Assembly: GCF_000423265.1 (NCBI RefSeq)
Contig: NZ_AUHQ01000010.1
Span: 1 to 59,843, forward strand
Direction of reading: 5' to 3'
DNA from: Ligilactobacillus saerimneri DSM 16049
GTDB taxonomy: Bacteria > Bacillota > Bacilli > Lactobacillales > Lactobacillaceae
Length of the DNA stretch: 59,843 bases
A model generated the notes under the pieces. It was not told the DNA's origin, made no database searches, and was given only the letters and a program-made list of their open reading frames with translations. The position numbers and the translations under genes were made by a program. This document shows positions 1-10,997 of the stretch, piece after piece (positions within the stretch are counted from its first letter, which is position 1; each line of letters starts with the position of its first letter).

Positions 1-1
1 A

Positions 2-259
2 TCAAATCTTGAGCAAGTTTCCAAGACGCTTGTGTATTATACTCACCCTTATACATCCTGTGATAAAGGTAGCGTAGAGCGGCACAACGGGCTTATCAGA
101 CGCTATATTCCTAAGGGAGACCGGATAGATAAGTACAGCGTGGAAGACATTGCTAAGATCGAAGTATGGTGCAACTCTCTTCCTCGAAAGATCTTAAACT
201 ACAAGACTCCAGAAGAGTGCTTTGACATAGAGCTTGACCATATTTATCGACACAGATAG
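2..259 (+). CDS. IS30-family transposase, C-terminal part, cut by window start
   Basis: The frame is open from the first complete codon, so only the last 85 or so residues of the transposase are present. The segment THPYTSCDKGSVERHNGLIR followed by RRYIPKGDRID is the typical end of the IS30 DDE domain, with the catalytic Glu in SVERHNG. IS30 transposases cut and paste their element, usually through a circular intermediate. The gene points toward ctsR and stops about 165 bases before it. The upstream half of the element, with the DNA-binding domain and the first two catalytic Asp residues, lies outside the window. It differs clearly from the IS30 transposase at the right edge. Confidence 0.85.
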   Translation, partial: SNLEQVSKTLVYYTHPYTSCDKGSVERHNGLIRRYIPKGDRIDKYSVEDIAKIEVWCNSLPRKILNYKTPEECFDIELDHIYRHR

Positions 260-285
260 TCAAAATCTACCAGATGCTATTGGCA

Positions 286-309
286 AGTGTTCAATTTATT
301 ATTGCAATT
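286..309 (+). repeat. Probable right terminal inverted repeat of the IS30 element
   Basis: TGTTCAATTTATTATTGCAAT resembles the sequence just outside the transposase stop codon at the right edge of the window (read on the minus strand, 59531-59554), which carries the same TGTTCAA and TTGCAAT blocks. This suggests that the element ends near 309. The exact boundary and the target duplication cannot be defined because the other end is missing. Confidence 0.45.
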
Positions 310-374
310 GGCGAACTAAATTTAGAAGAAGTTAATCGCTGGATTAAATTCTTTTATTTGTCTGAAAAGTTACG

Positions 375-400
375 TATAATTAATGTCAAAGTTAGTCAAA
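375..400 (+). promoter_or_regulatory. ctsR promoter -10 with overlapping CtsR operator
   Basis: A TATAAT box (375-380) is followed immediately by two direct heptads, tGTCAAA at 384-390 and aGTCAAA at 394-400, separated by three bases. This matches the known CtsR operator, a tandem repeat of GGTCAAA with a three-base spacer. The operator sits over the expected transcription start, so CtsR bound there would block its own operon. The -35 region is weak (TTTATT near 353). Confidence 0.8.
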
Positions 401-425
401 CTGTTTTTAAAGAAGGGTAGATCTT

Positions 426-905
426 ATGCAAGGAAGAAATATTTCTGATATAATCGAAAATTATTTAAAAAGCATCTTATCAGATAATAATCAAATCGAG
501 ATCAAGCGTTCGCAAATTGCAGATAGGTTCGATGTAGTCCCTTCGCAAATTAATTATGTGATTAAGACCCGGTTTACTACTCAAGAAGGGTACATTGTAG
601 AGAGTAAACGTGGCGGTGGTGGCTATATTCGTATCGAAAAAGTCAACTTACTCGATAATACGGACTTCTTGGATACGTTGATTGCATCAATTGGTGATCG
701 TCTATCTGATAGTAAGGCTTTTAATATTATTCAGAGTCTGTATGAAGATAAAGTGATGACAGAAAAAGAGGCTAACATTGTTTTAGCCACAATTGATAAG
801 CGAACATTGAACTTTGGTGACAAGTACTTAGAAGAGAAAGTACGTGCACATATTATGATCGGGGTACTTAATCGGCTCCGATATGACTTAAAAAACGGGA
901 AGTGA
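426..905 (+). CDS. ctsR: Transcriptional repressor of class III heat-shock genes CtsR
   Basis: CtsR represses clp genes at normal temperature and is released on heat or protein stress. At 159 residues the protein has the usual family length. The N-terminal half is a winged helix-turn-helix, and the glycine loop RGGGGY at residues 62-67 is the wing that acts as thermosensor in this family. The C-terminal half should mediate dimerisation and contact with the Clp machinery. It is the first gene of a two-gene operon with clpC, six bases apart, and lies behind its own operator. The arginine kinase pair mcsA/mcsB that separates ctsR and clpC in Bacillus is absent here. Confidence 0.96.
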   Translation: MQGRNISDIIENYLKSILSDNNQIEIKRSQIADRFDVVPSQINYVIKTRFTTQEGYIVESKRGGGGYIRIEKVNLLDNTDFLDTLIASIGDRLSDSKAFNIIQSLYEDKVMTEKEANIVLATIDKRTLNFGDKYLEEKVRAHIMIGVLNRLRYDLKNGK

Positions 906-911
906 CGATGA

Positions 912-3377
912 ATGACAGAAAACTATACCCCAAGTGCCAAGCGGGTACTGGTTATTGCTCAGTCAGAGGCTAAGCATTTCAAACACCAGGCAGTAGGAAC
1001 AGAGCACCTGTTATTGGCACTAACAACGGTTGATAACTCAGTGGCTGGTAAAGCACTTAAGCAGTTTTCACTTTTTCCGTTGGATATTAGAGAAGAAATT
1101 GAGTACATTGTCAGTTATGGCAACCTAGACCGTTCCCAACGGTATGACTATTTACCGTATTCACCTAAAGCTAAGCTTGTCTTGGATGAAGCACAAAGAT
1201 TGCAACGGTTAATTGGGGCACCAGCTGTAGGAACGGAACATATTTTATTGGCATTGTTAGCTGATCAAGATAATATTGCGCGGCGAATTTTAACAGACTT
1301 AAATGTTGATCCTAATGTCTTAACCAGAACAATTAATAAAATGATCGGGGTAAATGGGGCGCAATTACAGCGAAAACAACGCCAAATGAACCGTAATAAA
1401 GAGCAAGGGACACCAACTTTAAATGAGCTCGCACGCGATTTAACTAAAACAGCAGCAGAAGGGCGAGTTGATCCAGTGGTTGGTCGGGAGCGGGAAATCC
1501 GCCGCCTAACACAAATTTTAAGTCGTCGGACCAAAAACAACCCAGTTTTACTAGGGGATCCTGGTGTAGGAAAAACAGCTATTGTTGAAGGACTCGCTAC
1601 TAAACTAGCCCAAAATGAAGTTCCAGAGAACTTGCAGAATAAACGCCTAATGATGTTAGATATGGGATCATTAGTCGCCGGAACTAAATACCGTGGTGAG
1701 TTTGAAAATCGTCTTAAAAAAATCATCGAAGAAATACAACGTGATCGGAACGTTATTCTTTTTATCGATGAAATGCATACAATCATTGGAGCCGGAGGTG
1801 CAGAGGGGGCAATTGATGCAGCCAATATTTTAAAACCTGCATTAGCCCGGGGTGAGGTTCAAATCATTGGGGCCACAACATTAGATGAGTATCAAAAATA
1901 TGTTGAATCAGATTCTGCATTGGAACGCCGCTTTGCAACGATTACAGTTGAAGCACCTACTCCTGATCAGACAGTAAAGATTCTTCAAGGCTTGCGCCCG
2001 CGGTATGAACAACACCACCATGTGCAATTATCTGATGAAGCACTTGTTGCTGCGGTAAAATTGAGTGATCGGTATATTACCAATCGTTATTTACCTGATA
2101 AAGCAATCGACTTGATGGATGAAGCAGCAGCTAGAGTTCGAATTGATAAAAACGACAAGAAGTCACGTCTAGCTCAAGTTAATGATGAAATTGCTTCATT
2201 AGCTCAACAAATTCAATCTGCTTTAATTGCAGGTGATTTTAATCAAGCGGCAGCTCTGCGCAAACAGAAACAAGCTCGAGATAAAAAGGCGGCAACATTA
2301 ACTAAACGCCAAGCAACAATGGTCACGAAAGGTGAGTTTACAGCTAAAGTTACCGCTGAAGATGTTGCACGGGTAGTTGCTGATTGGACTGGTGTTCCGG
2401 TAACACAAATAAATAAGAATGAAGGGGAACGCTTAATTAATTTGGAAGAAACACTTCATCGCCAAGTTGTTGGGCAAGACGAGGCGGTTGTTGCTGTAGC
2501 AAAGGCAATTCGGCGTGCTCGAAGTGGATTAGGTGATCCTAACCGTCCTATTGGTTCATTCATGTTTTTAGGGCCTACTGGTGTAGGGAAAACAGAATTG
2601 GCCAAAGCTTTAGCGCAAGCAGTATTTGGATCGGAAGATAGTATGATCCGGATCGATATGAGTGAATACATGGAGAAATACTCGGTCAGTCGCTTAGTGG
2701 GATCCCCTCCTGGTTATGTTGGTTATGATGAAGGGGGGCAATTGACGGAAAAAGTGCGGCAGCATCCATATTCAGTCGTCTTGCTTGATGAAGTAGAAAA
2801 AGCCCATCCTGATGTCTTTAATTTGCTATTACAAGTTTTAGATGATGGCTATTTGACAGATTCAAAGGGGCGTAAGGTCAATTTCCAAAATACAATCATA
2901 ATTATGACATCTAATCTCGGCGCTACTGCATTACGTGATGAGAAGACTGTGGGCTTTGGTAAAAAAGAATTGGCTGATGACTATCAAGCAATGAGTAAAA
3001 AAATTCGGGAAACATTGAAACAAACGTATCGGCCAGAATTTCTAAACCGAATTGATGACATTGTTATTTTCCATGCATTACACCAAAAGGAACTACATCA
3101 GATTGTCCGGCTATTAGCACAGAAATTAGTTCAACGATTAGCAGATCAAGGAATCAAGCTAAAAATTACTCCGGCAGCTATTGATGTTGTGGCTCAGAAA
3201 GGATTTAATCCGCAATATGGTGCTCGACCATTACGGCGGGCGTTACAGACTGAAATCGAAGATCGATTAAGTGATGAACTTTTGCGAGGACATGTTGCAC
3301 AAGGAGATCAACTTACAGTTGGAGCTTCTAAGGGTAAGATTACAGTCACAGTTAAAGAATTAGCAACAACTAAATAG
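912..3377 (+). CDS. clpC: ATP-dependent Clp protease ATP-binding subunit ClpC
   Basis: ClpC is a hexameric AAA+ unfoldase that feeds damaged or tagged proteins to ClpP and also controls CtsR. The 821-residue protein shows two N-terminal Clp repeats (residues about 1-150), a first AAA domain with Walker A GDPGVGKT near residue 216, and a middle region with the UVR-like coiled coil (LIAGDFNQAAALRKQKQA, residues about 438-455). The second AAA domain has GPTGVGKT near residue 553. The ATG at 912 is used; an ATG at 908 is out of frame. It is transcribed with ctsR and followed by a strong terminator. Without McsB, ClpC here presumably uses other adaptors. Confidence 0.96.
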   Translation: MTENYTPSAKRVLVIAQSEAKHFKHQAVGTEHLLLALTTVDNSVAGKALKQFSLFPLDIREEIEYIVSYGNLDRSQRYDYLPYSPKAKLVLDEAQRLQRLIGAPAVGTEHILLALLADQDNIARRILTDLNVDPNVLTRTINKMIGVNGAQLQRKQRQMNRNKEQGTPTLNELARDLTKTAAEGRVDPVVGREREIRRLTQILSRRTKNNPVLLGDPGVGKTAIVEGLATKLAQNEVPENLQNKRLMMLDMGSLVAGTKYRGEFENRLKKIIEEIQRDRNVILFIDEMHTIIGAGGAEGAIDAANILKPALARGEVQIIGATTLDEYQKYVESDSALERRFATITVEAPTPDQTVKILQGLRPRYEQHHHVQLSDEALVAAVKLSDRYITNRYLPDKAIDLMDEAAARVRIDKNDKKSRLAQVNDEIASLAQQIQSALIAGDFNQAAALRKQKQARDKKAATLTKRQATMVTKGEFTAKVTAEDVARVVADWTGVPVTQINKNEGERLINLEETLHRQVVGQDEAVVAVAKAIRRARSGLGDPNRPIGSFMFLGPTGVGKTELAKALAQAVFGSEDSMIRIDMSEYMEKYSVSRLVGSPPGYVGYDEGGQLTEKVRQHPYSVVLLDEVEKAHPDVFNLLLQVLDDGYLTDSKGRKVNFQNTIIIMTSNLGATALRDEKTVGFGKKELADDYQAMSKKIRETLKQTYRPEFLNRIDDIVIFHALHQKELHQIVRLLAQKLVQRLADQGIKLKITPAAIDVVAQKGFNPQYGARPLRRALQTEIEDRLSDELLRGHVAQGDQLTVGASKGKITVTVKELATTK

Positions 3378-3380
3378 GGC

Positions 3381-3414
3381 ACAAAAAACACGGTTCGAAT
3401 ACCGTGTTTTTTGT
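3381..3414 (+). terminator. Rho-independent terminator after clpC
   Basis: A perfect 14-base stem (ACAAAAAACACGGT with ACCGTGTTTTTTGT) encloses a six-base loop and carries the T-run in its 3' arm. It separates the heat-shock operon from the rpoB promoter that starts two bases later. The A and T runs make it potentially bidirectional. Confidence 0.9.
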
Positions 3415-3415
3415 A

Positions 3416-3444
3416 TTGACAAACTTTTTTGTTCTCGCTATAAT
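3416..3444 (+). promoter_or_regulatory. Consensus sigma-A promoter of rpoBC
   Basis: TTGACA at 3416-3421 and TATAAT at 3439-3444 with a 17-base spacer is a perfect vegetative promoter, as expected for RNA polymerase genes. Confidence 0.93.
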
Positions 3445-3661
3445 AAATAAATGCAAAAACTGTGAATTTAACGGCTGTCATGATCTATTGTCCATGATAG
3501 TTGCTATAAAGAAGCAAAAATAGAGGGTTAAAGGTTCTTTTACCAGTTCTATTTTTGGTTTTTTTTTGCCAAAAAAAGGGAAAAAAGCGCCAATATCAGC
3601 ATTTGTAACAAAAATGTAATATTGGTTGGCATTCACAGAATATTTTCGAGAGGTGAACAAC
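3445..3661 (+). promoter_or_regulatory. Long structured leader of rpoB
   Basis: About 210 untranslated bases lie between promoter and start codon. A hairpin pairs CCAATAT (about 3591-3597) with ATATTGG (about 3619-3625), with a further inner CATTT/AAATG pairing. Upstream of it, TTTTTGG and CCAAAAA around a T-run (about 3551-3575) form an attenuator-like stem. No reading frame with a ribosome site is convincing here. The role is inferred from structure and position only. Confidence 0.5.
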
Positions 3662-6600
3662 TTGGCAGGACATTTAGTAAAATACGGCAAGCACCGTACT
3701 CGGAGAAGTTATGCGCGGATTAAAGAAGTACTTGATCTGCCTAACTTGATCGAGATTCAAACTGATTCCTATAACTGGTTCTTGGATGAAGGATTACGTG
3801 AAATGTTCAACGACATTATGCCGATTGAAGATTTCCAAGGCAATCTTTCTTTAGAATTCGTTGATTACCGGTTACTTGAACCAAAGTATACGGTTGAAGA
3901 AGCACGGGAACACGATGCAAACTATTCTGCTCCATTACATGTTACTTTAAGACTTACTAACCATGAAACTGGGGAAATCAAGTCCCAAGATGTATTCTTT
4001 GGTGATTTCCCATTGATGACAAAACAAGGAACTTTCATTATCAACGGTGCTGAACGTGTTATTGTTTCCCAATTGGTTCGTTCGCCAGGTGTCTACTTTA
4101 ATTCAGAAGTTGACAAGAATGGACGGACAACATTTGGAACAACAGTTATCCCTAACCGTGGGGCATGGCTGGAATACGAAACAGATGCCAAGGATATTTC
4201 CTATGTTCGGATTGATCGAACACGTAAGTTGCCAATGTCTGAATTAGTTCGGGCTTTGGGTTATGGCTCCGATAGTGAAATCATCAATATGCTTGGTGAT
4301 AGTGAAAGCCTGATGCTTACTTTGGAAAAGGATGTTCATAAGGATACTAATGATTCACGGGTTGAAGAATCATTAAAGGATATTTACGAACGGTTACGTC
4401 CTGGTGAACCAAAGACTGCTGAATCTGCTCGTAACTTGTTAACAGCTCGTTTCTTTGATCCAAAGCGTTATGATTTAGCGCCAGTGGGACGTTACAAGAT
4501 CAATAAGAAGTTAGATCTTAAGACGCGCTTGCTAAACACAACATTAGCTGAAACGTTGGCTGATCCTGATACTGGTGAAATCATTGCTCGTGAAGGCGAT
4601 GTAATCACTAAGCAAGTGATGGATAAGTTAGCACCATATTTAAAGCGTGATGACTTTAAGACAGTTACCTTTACACCTTCTGAAGAAGGTGTTGTTCAAG
4701 AACCAATGACTTTACAAATCATTAAGGTTCTATCACCAGTGGATCCTGACCGTGTAATTAATGTAATCGGTAATGGAAACATTGATCTTAAGTTTAAACA
4801 CATTACCCCAGCTGATATCATTGCATCAATGAACTATTTCTTGAATTTACAAGAAAACTTAGGTTCAACTGATGATATTGACCACTTGGGGAACCGTCGG
4901 ATTCGCTCTGTGGGTGAATTATTGCAAAACCAATTCCGAATTGGTTTATCACGGATGGAACGGGTTGTACGGGAACGGATGTCAATCCAAGATACATCTA
5001 CAATTACGCCACAACAGTTAATCAATATTCGTCCGGTTGTAGCTTCTGTGAAGGAATTCTTTGGTTCTTCACAGTTATCACAGTTCATGGATCAAACTAA
5101 CCCATTGGGTGAATTGACACATAAGCGCCGTCTATCAGCCTTAGGTCCTGGCGGTTTGACTCGTGATCGTGCGGGTTATGAAGTGCGGGACGTGCACTAT
5201 ACGCATTATGGTCGGATGTGTCCAATTGAAACACCTGAAGGTCCTAACATCGGTTTGATTAACAGTTTGTCTTCCTATGCACGGGTTAACAAGTATGGAT
5301 TCATTGAAACCCCATACCGGCGTGTTTCTTGGACAACTCATAAAGTTACTGATAAGATTGACTACTTAACTGCCGATGAAGAAGATAACTATATCATTGC
5401 TCAGGCTAACTCTCCGTTAAATGATGATGGTTCATTCGTTGATGATGAAGTTATGGCACGTCATAAAGATGATGACGTTGAAATTTCAATTGAAAAAGTT
5501 GACTACATGGACGTTTCTCCTAAGCAAGTAGTTGCGGTTGCCACAGCATGTATTCCATTCTTGGAAAACGATGACTCCAACCGTGCCTTGATGGGGGCTA
5601 ACATGCAGCGGCAAGCTGTTCCGTTGATTCATCCACATGCACCACTTGTTGGTACAGGGATTGAATACAAGGCAGCCCATGACTCTGGGGTAGCATTGTT
5701 ATCCAAGTATGCAGGGACTGTTGAATATGTAGATGCACGAGAAATCCGTGTTCGGCGTGACGATGGCTCACTTGACAAGTACAAACTGATGAAGTTCCGT
5801 CGTTCTAATGGTGGTAAGAACTATAACCAAACACCGATTGTTCGTGTGGGTGAAAAAGTTGAAGCTGACGAAGTTCTTGCAGATGGTCCAGCAATGGAAG
5901 AAGGGGAATTAGCCCTAGGGCAAAACCCATTGATCGCCTTTATGACTTGGGACGGATACAACTTCGAAGATGCCATCGCAATCAATGAACGATTAGTTAA
6001 GGAAGATGTTTATACGTCCATCCATATCGAATCATACGAATCTGAAGCACGTGACACTAAGTTAGGACCTGAAGAAATGACACGGGAAATTCCTAATGTT
6101 GGTGAAGATGCACTGAAGGATTTGGATGAATTCGGGATTATCCGGGTTGGTGCCGAAGTACAAGATGGCGATATCTTAGTTGGTAAAGTTACACCAAAGG
6201 GTATGACAGAATTATCCGCTGAAGAACGACTCTTACACGCAATCTTTGGTGAAAAGGCACGCGAAGTACGGGATACTTCTCTCCGTGTTCCACACGGTGG
6301 TGGCGGTATTATTCAAGATGTTAAGGTCTTCACCCGTGAAAATGGTGATGAATTGGCACCTGGTGTCAACATGATGGTTCGTGTCTACATTGCTCAAAAG
6401 CGTAAGATCCAAGTTGGGGATAAGATGGCTGGTCGTCACGGTAACAAAGGGACTGTTTCCATTGTTATTCCAGAAGAAGATATGCCATTTATGCCAGATG
6501 GTACGCCAATTGACATCATGCTTTCTCCAATGGGTGTGCCTTCCCGTATGAACATTGGGCAGGTGTTGGAACTCCACTTAGGCTTTGCTGCACGTAAATT

Positions 6601-7237
6601 AGGAATTCACATTGCAACGCCTGTTTTTGACGGTGCTACCGATGATGACATCTGGGATGCACTTAAAGAAGCCGGCTTGCCATCTGATGGTAAGTCTGTG
6701 TTGTATGATGGTCGGACGGGTGAACCATTTGATAATCGGATTGCCGTTGGTGTTATGTACTACCTGAAGTTGGCACACATGGTCGATGATAAGATTCACT
6801 CACGTTCAATTGGACCATACTCCTTGGTTACACAACAACCACTTGGTGGTAAGGCACAATTTGGTGGTCAGCGTTTCGGGGAAATGGAAGTTTGGGCCCT
6901 TGAAGCATATGGGGCAGCATATACTCTCCAAGAAATCTTGACTTACAAGTCAGATGATGTTGTGGGTCGTGTTCAAACTTACGAAGCCATCGTCAAGGGT
7001 GAACCAATTCCTAAACCAGGTGTACCTGAATCCTTCCGCGTGCTTGTAAAAGAATTACAAGCTTTAGGATTGGATATGAAGGTTCTTGATGCTGATAAGA
7101 ACGACATTGACCTCCGTGAAATGGAAAGCGACGATGATGAAGTGATTAACGTCGATGCATTGAGCAAGGTTGCCAAAGAAGAAGCGGACAAACGAGCTGC
7201 TAAAGAAAAGGCACAAGAAGAACAGTCTGAAAAGTAA
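3662..7237 (+). CDS. rpoB: DNA-directed RNA polymerase subunit beta
   Basis: This is the catalytic beta subunit of RNA polymerase, forming one half of the active cleft. The TTG at 3662 is chosen over an in-frame ATG at 3626 because GAGAGGTG lies just upstream of the TTG and the protein then begins [20 protein letters not shown] as in relatives. Length is then 1191 residues. The rifampicin pocket is intact and wild type in appearance ([27 protein letters not shown]), so no resistance change is seen. The [12 protein letters not shown] and GRHGNKG motifs are present. The acidic, lysine-rich tail is usual. It is cotranscribed with rpoC, 34 bases downstream. Confidence 0.97.
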   Translation: MAGHLVKYGKHRTRRSYARIKEVLDLPNLIEIQTDSYNWFLDEGLREMFNDIMPIEDFQGNLSLEFVDYRLLEPKYTVEEAREHDANYSAPLHVTLRLTNHETGEIKSQDVFFGDFPLMTKQGTFIINGAERVIVSQLVRSPGVYFNSEVDKNGRTTFGTTVIPNRGAWLEYETDAKDISYVRIDRTRKLPMSELVRALGYGSDSEIINMLGDSESLMLTLEKDVHKDTNDSRVEESLKDIYERLRPGEPKTAESARNLLTARFFDPKRYDLAPVGRYKINKKLDLKTRLLNTTLAETLADPDTGEIIAREGDVITKQVMDKLAPYLKRDDFKTVTFTPSEEGVVQEPMTLQIIKVLSPVDPDRVINVIGNGNIDLKFKHITPADIIASMNYFLNLQENLGSTDDIDHLGNRRIRSVGELLQNQFRIGLSRMERVVRERMSIQDTSTITPQQLINIRPVVASVKEFFGSSQLSQFMDQTNPLGELTHKRRLSALGPGGLTRDRAGYEVRDVHYTHYGRMCPIETPEGPNIGLINSLSSYARVNKYGFIETPYRRVSWTTHKVTDKIDYLTADEEDNYIIAQANSPLNDDGSFVDDEVMARHKDDDVEISIEKVDYMDVSPKQVVAVATACIPFLENDDSNRALMGANMQRQAVPLIHPHAPLVGTGIEYKAAHDSGVALLSKYAGTVEYVDAREIRVRRDDGSLDKYKLMKFRRSNGGKNYNQTPIVRVGEKVEADEVLADGPAMEEGELALGQNPLIAFMTWDGYNFEDAIAINERLVKEDVYTSIHIESYESEARDTKLGPEEMTREIPNVGEDALKDLDEFGIIRVGAEVQDGDILVGKVTPKGMTELSAEERLLHAIFGEKAREVRDTSLRVPHGGGGIIQDVKVFTRENGDELAPGVNMMVRVYIAQKRKIQVGDKMAGRHGNKGTVSIVIPEEDMPFMPDGTPIDIMLSPMGVPSRMNIGQVLELHLGFAARKLGIHIATPVFDGATDDDIWDALKEAGLPSDGKSVLYDGRTGEPFDNRIAVGVMYYLKLAHMVDDKIHSRSIGPYSLVTQQPLGGKAQFGGQRFGEMEVWALEAYGAAYTLQEILTYKSDDVVGRVQTYEAIVKGEPIPKPGVPESFRVLVKELQALGLDMKVLDADKNDIDLREMESDDDEVINVDALSKVAKEEADKRAAKEKAQEEQSEK

Positions 7238-7271
7238 TTAAAAGCAAAATATTGAAAGGGAGGTCGGTCCT

Positions 7272-10200
7272 TTGATCGATGTCAATAAATTCGATAGTAT
7301 GCAAATTGGTTTGGCTTCATCTGATAAGATCCGTCAATGGTCTTATGGTGAAGTAAAGAAACCTGAAACTATCAACTATCGTACATTGAAACCAGAACGC
7401 GACGGTTTGTTCGATGAACGTATTTTCGGACCATCAAAAGATTGGGAATGTGCTTGCGGTAAATACAAGCGTATCCGGTATAAGGGTGTGGTCTGCGACC
7501 GTTGTGGTGTCGAAGTAACTAAGGCTAAGGTACGGCGTGAACGGATGGGGCACATCGAACTTGCTGCACCTGTAACTCACATTTGGTACTTCAAGGGTAT
7601 TCCAAGTCGGATGGGACTTGTTTTAGATATGAGTCCTCGTGCTTTGGAAGAAATCATTTATTTTGCTTCCTATGTTGTTACTGATCCAGGCGACACAGCT
7701 TTGGAAAAGAAGCAACTCTTAACTGAAAGAGAATACCGTGAAAAACGAGACCAATATGGTCAAGGATTCAAGGCTAGCATGGGTGCCGATGCAATTCGGA
7801 CATTGTTACGTGATGTTGACCTTGAAAAAGAATGTGCTGAACTGAAAGAAGAATTACGTGAAGCTACCGGTCAAAAGAGAACACGGGCAGTACGGCGTCT
7901 GGATATCTTGGAAGCCTTCTTAACTTCCGGAAACAAACCGGAATGGATGGTTATGGATACTATCCCAGTTATTCCACCAGATTTGCGGCCAATGGTTCAA
8001 CTTGAAGGTGGACGCTTCGCTACTTCTGACTTGAATGATTTATACCGGCGGGTAATTAACCGTAACAACCGTCTCAAGCGGTTATTGGATTTACATGCAC
8101 CTGGTATTATTGTTCAAAATGAAAAGCGGATGCTGCAAGAAGCAGTGGATGCTTTGATCGATAACGGTCGCCGTGGTCGTCCAGTTACTGGTCCAGGTAA
8201 CCGCCCACTTAAGTCCTTGTCACACATGCTCAAGGGTAAGCAAGGACGTTTCCGTCAAAACCTGTTAGGGAAGCGTGTTGACTATTCTGGTCGTTCCGTT
8301 ATCGACGTTGGACCTAAGTTGCGTTTGACACAAATGGGGTTGCCACACGAAATGGCCTTAGAATTGTTCAAGCCATTTGTAATGCGGGAACTAGTTAAAC
8401 GGGATATGGCTTCTAACATTAAGAATGCTAAACGTAAGATTGATCGCCGCGATGAAGACATCTGGGATGTTGTGGAAGATGTCATCAAGGAACACCCAGT
8501 TCTCTTGAACCGGGCACCTACGTTACACCGTTTAGGGATTCAGGCATTCGAACCAGTATTGGTATCTGGGAAGTCTATGCGGTTGCACCCATTAGTATGT
8601 ACGGCTTACAATGCCGACTTTGATGGGGACCAAATGGCCATTCACGTGCCATTATCTGCTGAAGCACAAGCTGAATCACGGTTACTGATGCTGGCTGCAC
8701 ACCACATCTTGGCACCTAAGGATGGTAAGCCTATCATTTCTCCATCACAGGATATGACGATTGGTAACTACTACTTATCAATTGAAGAAGCTAACCGTGA
8801 AGGCGAAGGGATGATCTTTAAGGACATCAACGAAATTCGGACTGCTTACCAAAATGGTTATGTTCACTTGCACACACGTGTTGGTTTGCAAACTGATTGC
8901 TTAGTTGCACAAGGTAAGCCATTCTCTGATTGGCAAAAAGATCGGATCCTGGTAACGACTGTTGGTAAGGTATTCTTTAATGAAATTCTTCCTGAAGATT
9001 TCATTTATTTAAATGAACCAACACAAGAAAACTTAACTAAGGCAACACCAGATAAGTATTTCTTGGAACCAGGACAGGATATTCATGCTTTCTTGGCTGC
9101 TCAAGAATTAGTAGCACCATTCAAGTCTGGTTTCTTGGCAGATATCATCGCTGAAGTTTATAAGGAATACAAAGTTACTGCAACTGCAGAACTGTTGGAC
9201 CGGATGAAAGACTTAGGTTACTATGAATCAACTAAGTCTGGTTTGACGGTGGGAATTGCTGATATTACTGACTTGAAAGAAAAGCCAGAAATTATTGCCA
9301 ATGCTCGGCATAAGGTTGAACAAGTTGCTAAGCAGTTCCGTCGTGGTTTGATTACAGACGACGAACGTTACAATCGGGTTATCTCAATTTGGAACAATGC
9401 TAAGGATGAAATTCAAGCTAAACTGGTTGAAGACGTCGATCCAAGCAACCCAATTCAAATGATGAGTGACTCCGGTGCCCGTGGTAACATTTCTAACTTT
9501 ACTCAGTTATCTGGGATGCGTGGTTTGATGGCTGCTCCTAACGGTAAGACTATGGAATTGCCAATCTTGTCTAACTTCCGTGAAGGTCTTTCTGTTTTGG
9601 AAATGTTCATTTCTACACACGGTGCTCGTAAAGGGATGACGGATACAGCCTTGAAGACTGCCGATTCTGGTTACTTGACACGGCGTTTAGTTGATGTGGC
9701 TCAAGATGTCATTGTTCGTGAATTTGATTGTCATACTGATCGTGGCCTGGAAGTATCTGCTATTATGGAAGGCAACCAAATGGTTGAACCTCTGTATGAC
9801 CGGATCTTGGGTCGGTATGCGATGAAGACAGTTAAGAACCCTGAAACAGGTGAAGTCATCGTTCCTGCTGATACAATGATGAACGAAAAGTTAGCTCAAG
9901 CTGTGATCGATGCGGGTGTCAAGACAGTTACTATCCGTTCCGTCTTCACTTGCAATACTCGTCACGGAGTTTGTGTGAAGTGCTACGGTCGTAACATGGC
10001 TACTGGAGATACGGTTGAAGTTGGTGAAGCCGTTGGTACTGTTGCCGCTCAATCAATCGGTGAACCAGGTACTCAGTTAACCATGCGTAACTTCCACCAA
10101 GGTGGGGTTGCCGGTGGCGATGATATCACGCAAGGGCTTCCTCGTGTTCAAGAAATTTTTGAAGCACGGAATCCTAAGGGGCGTGCTACAATCACTGAAG

Positions 10201-10937
10201 TTACAGGTGTGGTCGATTCAATCGAAGAAAATCCAGCTGAAAGAACTAAGGAAATTACAATCAGTGGTAAGACTGATACTCGGACTTACAACTTACCTTA
10301 CACTGCTGTGCTTAGCGTTGCTGAAGGTGATGAAGTAGTTCGGGGGCAAGCATTGACTATTGGGTCTGTGGATCCTAAGGAATTAATCAAGGTCCGTGAT
10401 GTGTTGACAACTGAAAACTACATCTTGCGGGAAATCCAAAAGGTTTACCGGATGCAAGGGGTGGATATCTCTGATAAGCACGTCGAAGTTATGGCTCGAC
10501 AAATGTTGCGCAAGGTTCGGGTTATGGATCCTGGCGAAACAGACCTCTTGCCAGGTATCTTGATGGATATCGATCAATTCAAGGATCAAAATGCTAAGAC
10601 AGTTATCAGTGGTGGTGTTCCTGCCACTGCACGTCCTGTTCTGTTAGGGATCACTAAGGCATCCTTGGAAACTAATAGTTTCTTGTCTGCTGCTTCCTTC
10701 CAGGAAACAACTCGTGTCTTGACTGATGCTGCTATTCGCGGTAAGAATGATCCATTAGTTGGATTGAAAGAAAATGTTATCATTGGTAAGATCATTCCTG
10801 CTGGTACAGGGATGAAGAAGTACCGTGATATTCAACCAGAAGAAGTAGGTGCTGTTTCTAAGAGCGTTTACTCAATTGCTGATGTTGAAGCTGGTAACAT
10901 TCCAACTGATTTCAATTTGTCTTCTGATAACAACTAA
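7272..10937 (+). CDS. rpoC: DNA-directed RNA polymerase subunit beta'
   Basis: The beta' subunit holds the catalytic magnesium through the NADFDGD motif near residue 449. The N-terminal zinc ribbon is visible as CACGKYKR and CDRCG (residues about 58-78). A second zinc site with [13 protein letters not shown] lies about residue 895, followed by the conserved [16 protein letters not shown] bridge/trigger region. It starts with TTG behind GGGAGGT. At 1221 residues it is full length. It forms one operon with rpoB and ends at a strong terminator. Confidence 0.97.
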   Translation: MIDVNKFDSMQIGLASSDKIRQWSYGEVKKPETINYRTLKPERDGLFDERIFGPSKDWECACGKYKRIRYKGVVCDRCGVEVTKAKVRRERMGHIELAAPVTHIWYFKGIPSRMGLVLDMSPRALEEIIYFASYVVTDPGDTALEKKQLLTEREYREKRDQYGQGFKASMGADAIRTLLRDVDLEKECAELKEELREATGQKRTRAVRRLDILEAFLTSGNKPEWMVMDTIPVIPPDLRPMVQLEGGRFATSDLNDLYRRVINRNNRLKRLLDLHAPGIIVQNEKRMLQEAVDALIDNGRRGRPVTGPGNRPLKSLSHMLKGKQGRFRQNLLGKRVDYSGRSVIDVGPKLRLTQMGLPHEMALELFKPFVMRELVKRDMASNIKNAKRKIDRRDEDIWDVVEDVIKEHPVLLNRAPTLHRLGIQAFEPVLVSGKSMRLHPLVCTAYNADFDGDQMAIHVPLSAEAQAESRLLMLAAHHILAPKDGKPIISPSQDMTIGNYYLSIEEANREGEGMIFKDINEIRTAYQNGYVHLHTRVGLQTDCLVAQGKPFSDWQKDRILVTTVGKVFFNEILPEDFIYLNEPTQENLTKATPDKYFLEPGQDIHAFLAAQELVAPFKSGFLADIIAEVYKEYKVTATAELLDRMKDLGYYESTKSGLTVGIADITDLKEKPEIIANARHKVEQVAKQFRRGLITDDERYNRVISIWNNAKDEIQAKLVEDVDPSNPIQMMSDSGARGNISNFTQLSGMRGLMAAPNGKTMELPILSNFREGLSVLEMFISTHGARKGMTDTALKTADSGYLTRRLVDVAQDVIVREFDCHTDRGLEVSAIMEGNQMVEPLYDRILGRYAMKTVKNPETGEVIVPADTMMNEKLAQAVIDAGVKTVTIRSVFTCNTRHGVCVKCYGRNMATGDTVEVGEAVGTVAAQSIGEPGTQLTMRNFHQGGVAGGDDITQGLPRVQEIFEARNPKGRATITEVTGVVDSIEENPAERTKEITISGKTDTRTYNLPYTAVLSVAEGDEVVRGQALTIGSVDPKELIKVRDVLTTENYILREIQKVYRMQGVDISDKHVEVMARQMLRKVRVMDPGETDLLPGILMDIDQFKDQNAKTVISGGVPATARPVLLGITKASLETNSFLSAASFQETTRVLTDAAIRGKNDPLVGLKENVIIGKIIPAGTGMKKYRDIQPEEVGAVSKSVYSIADVEAGNIPTDFNLSSDNN

Positions 10938-10944
10938 TTAATTG

Positions 10945-10984
10945 AAAATAGGAGTTTGCACTAAGTGCAAACTCCTATTTTTTA
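10945..10984 (+). terminator. Rho-independent terminator after rpoC
   Basis: A perfect 17-base stem (10945-10961 with 10965-10981) with a three-base TAA loop runs into a T-stretch. It also lies just 3' of the convergent comC-like gene and could stop its transcription. Confidence 0.93.
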
Positions 10985-10997
10985 TGGATTTATAAAT

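Noticed and set aside
1265-1825. Leftward frame of 186 codons inside clpC.
   Set aside because: Antisense shadow; serine- and arginine-rich composition and no start signals.
3662-7237. Rifampicin resistance changes in rpoB.
   Set aside because: The pocket residues read as in sensitive relatives ([20 protein letters not shown]).
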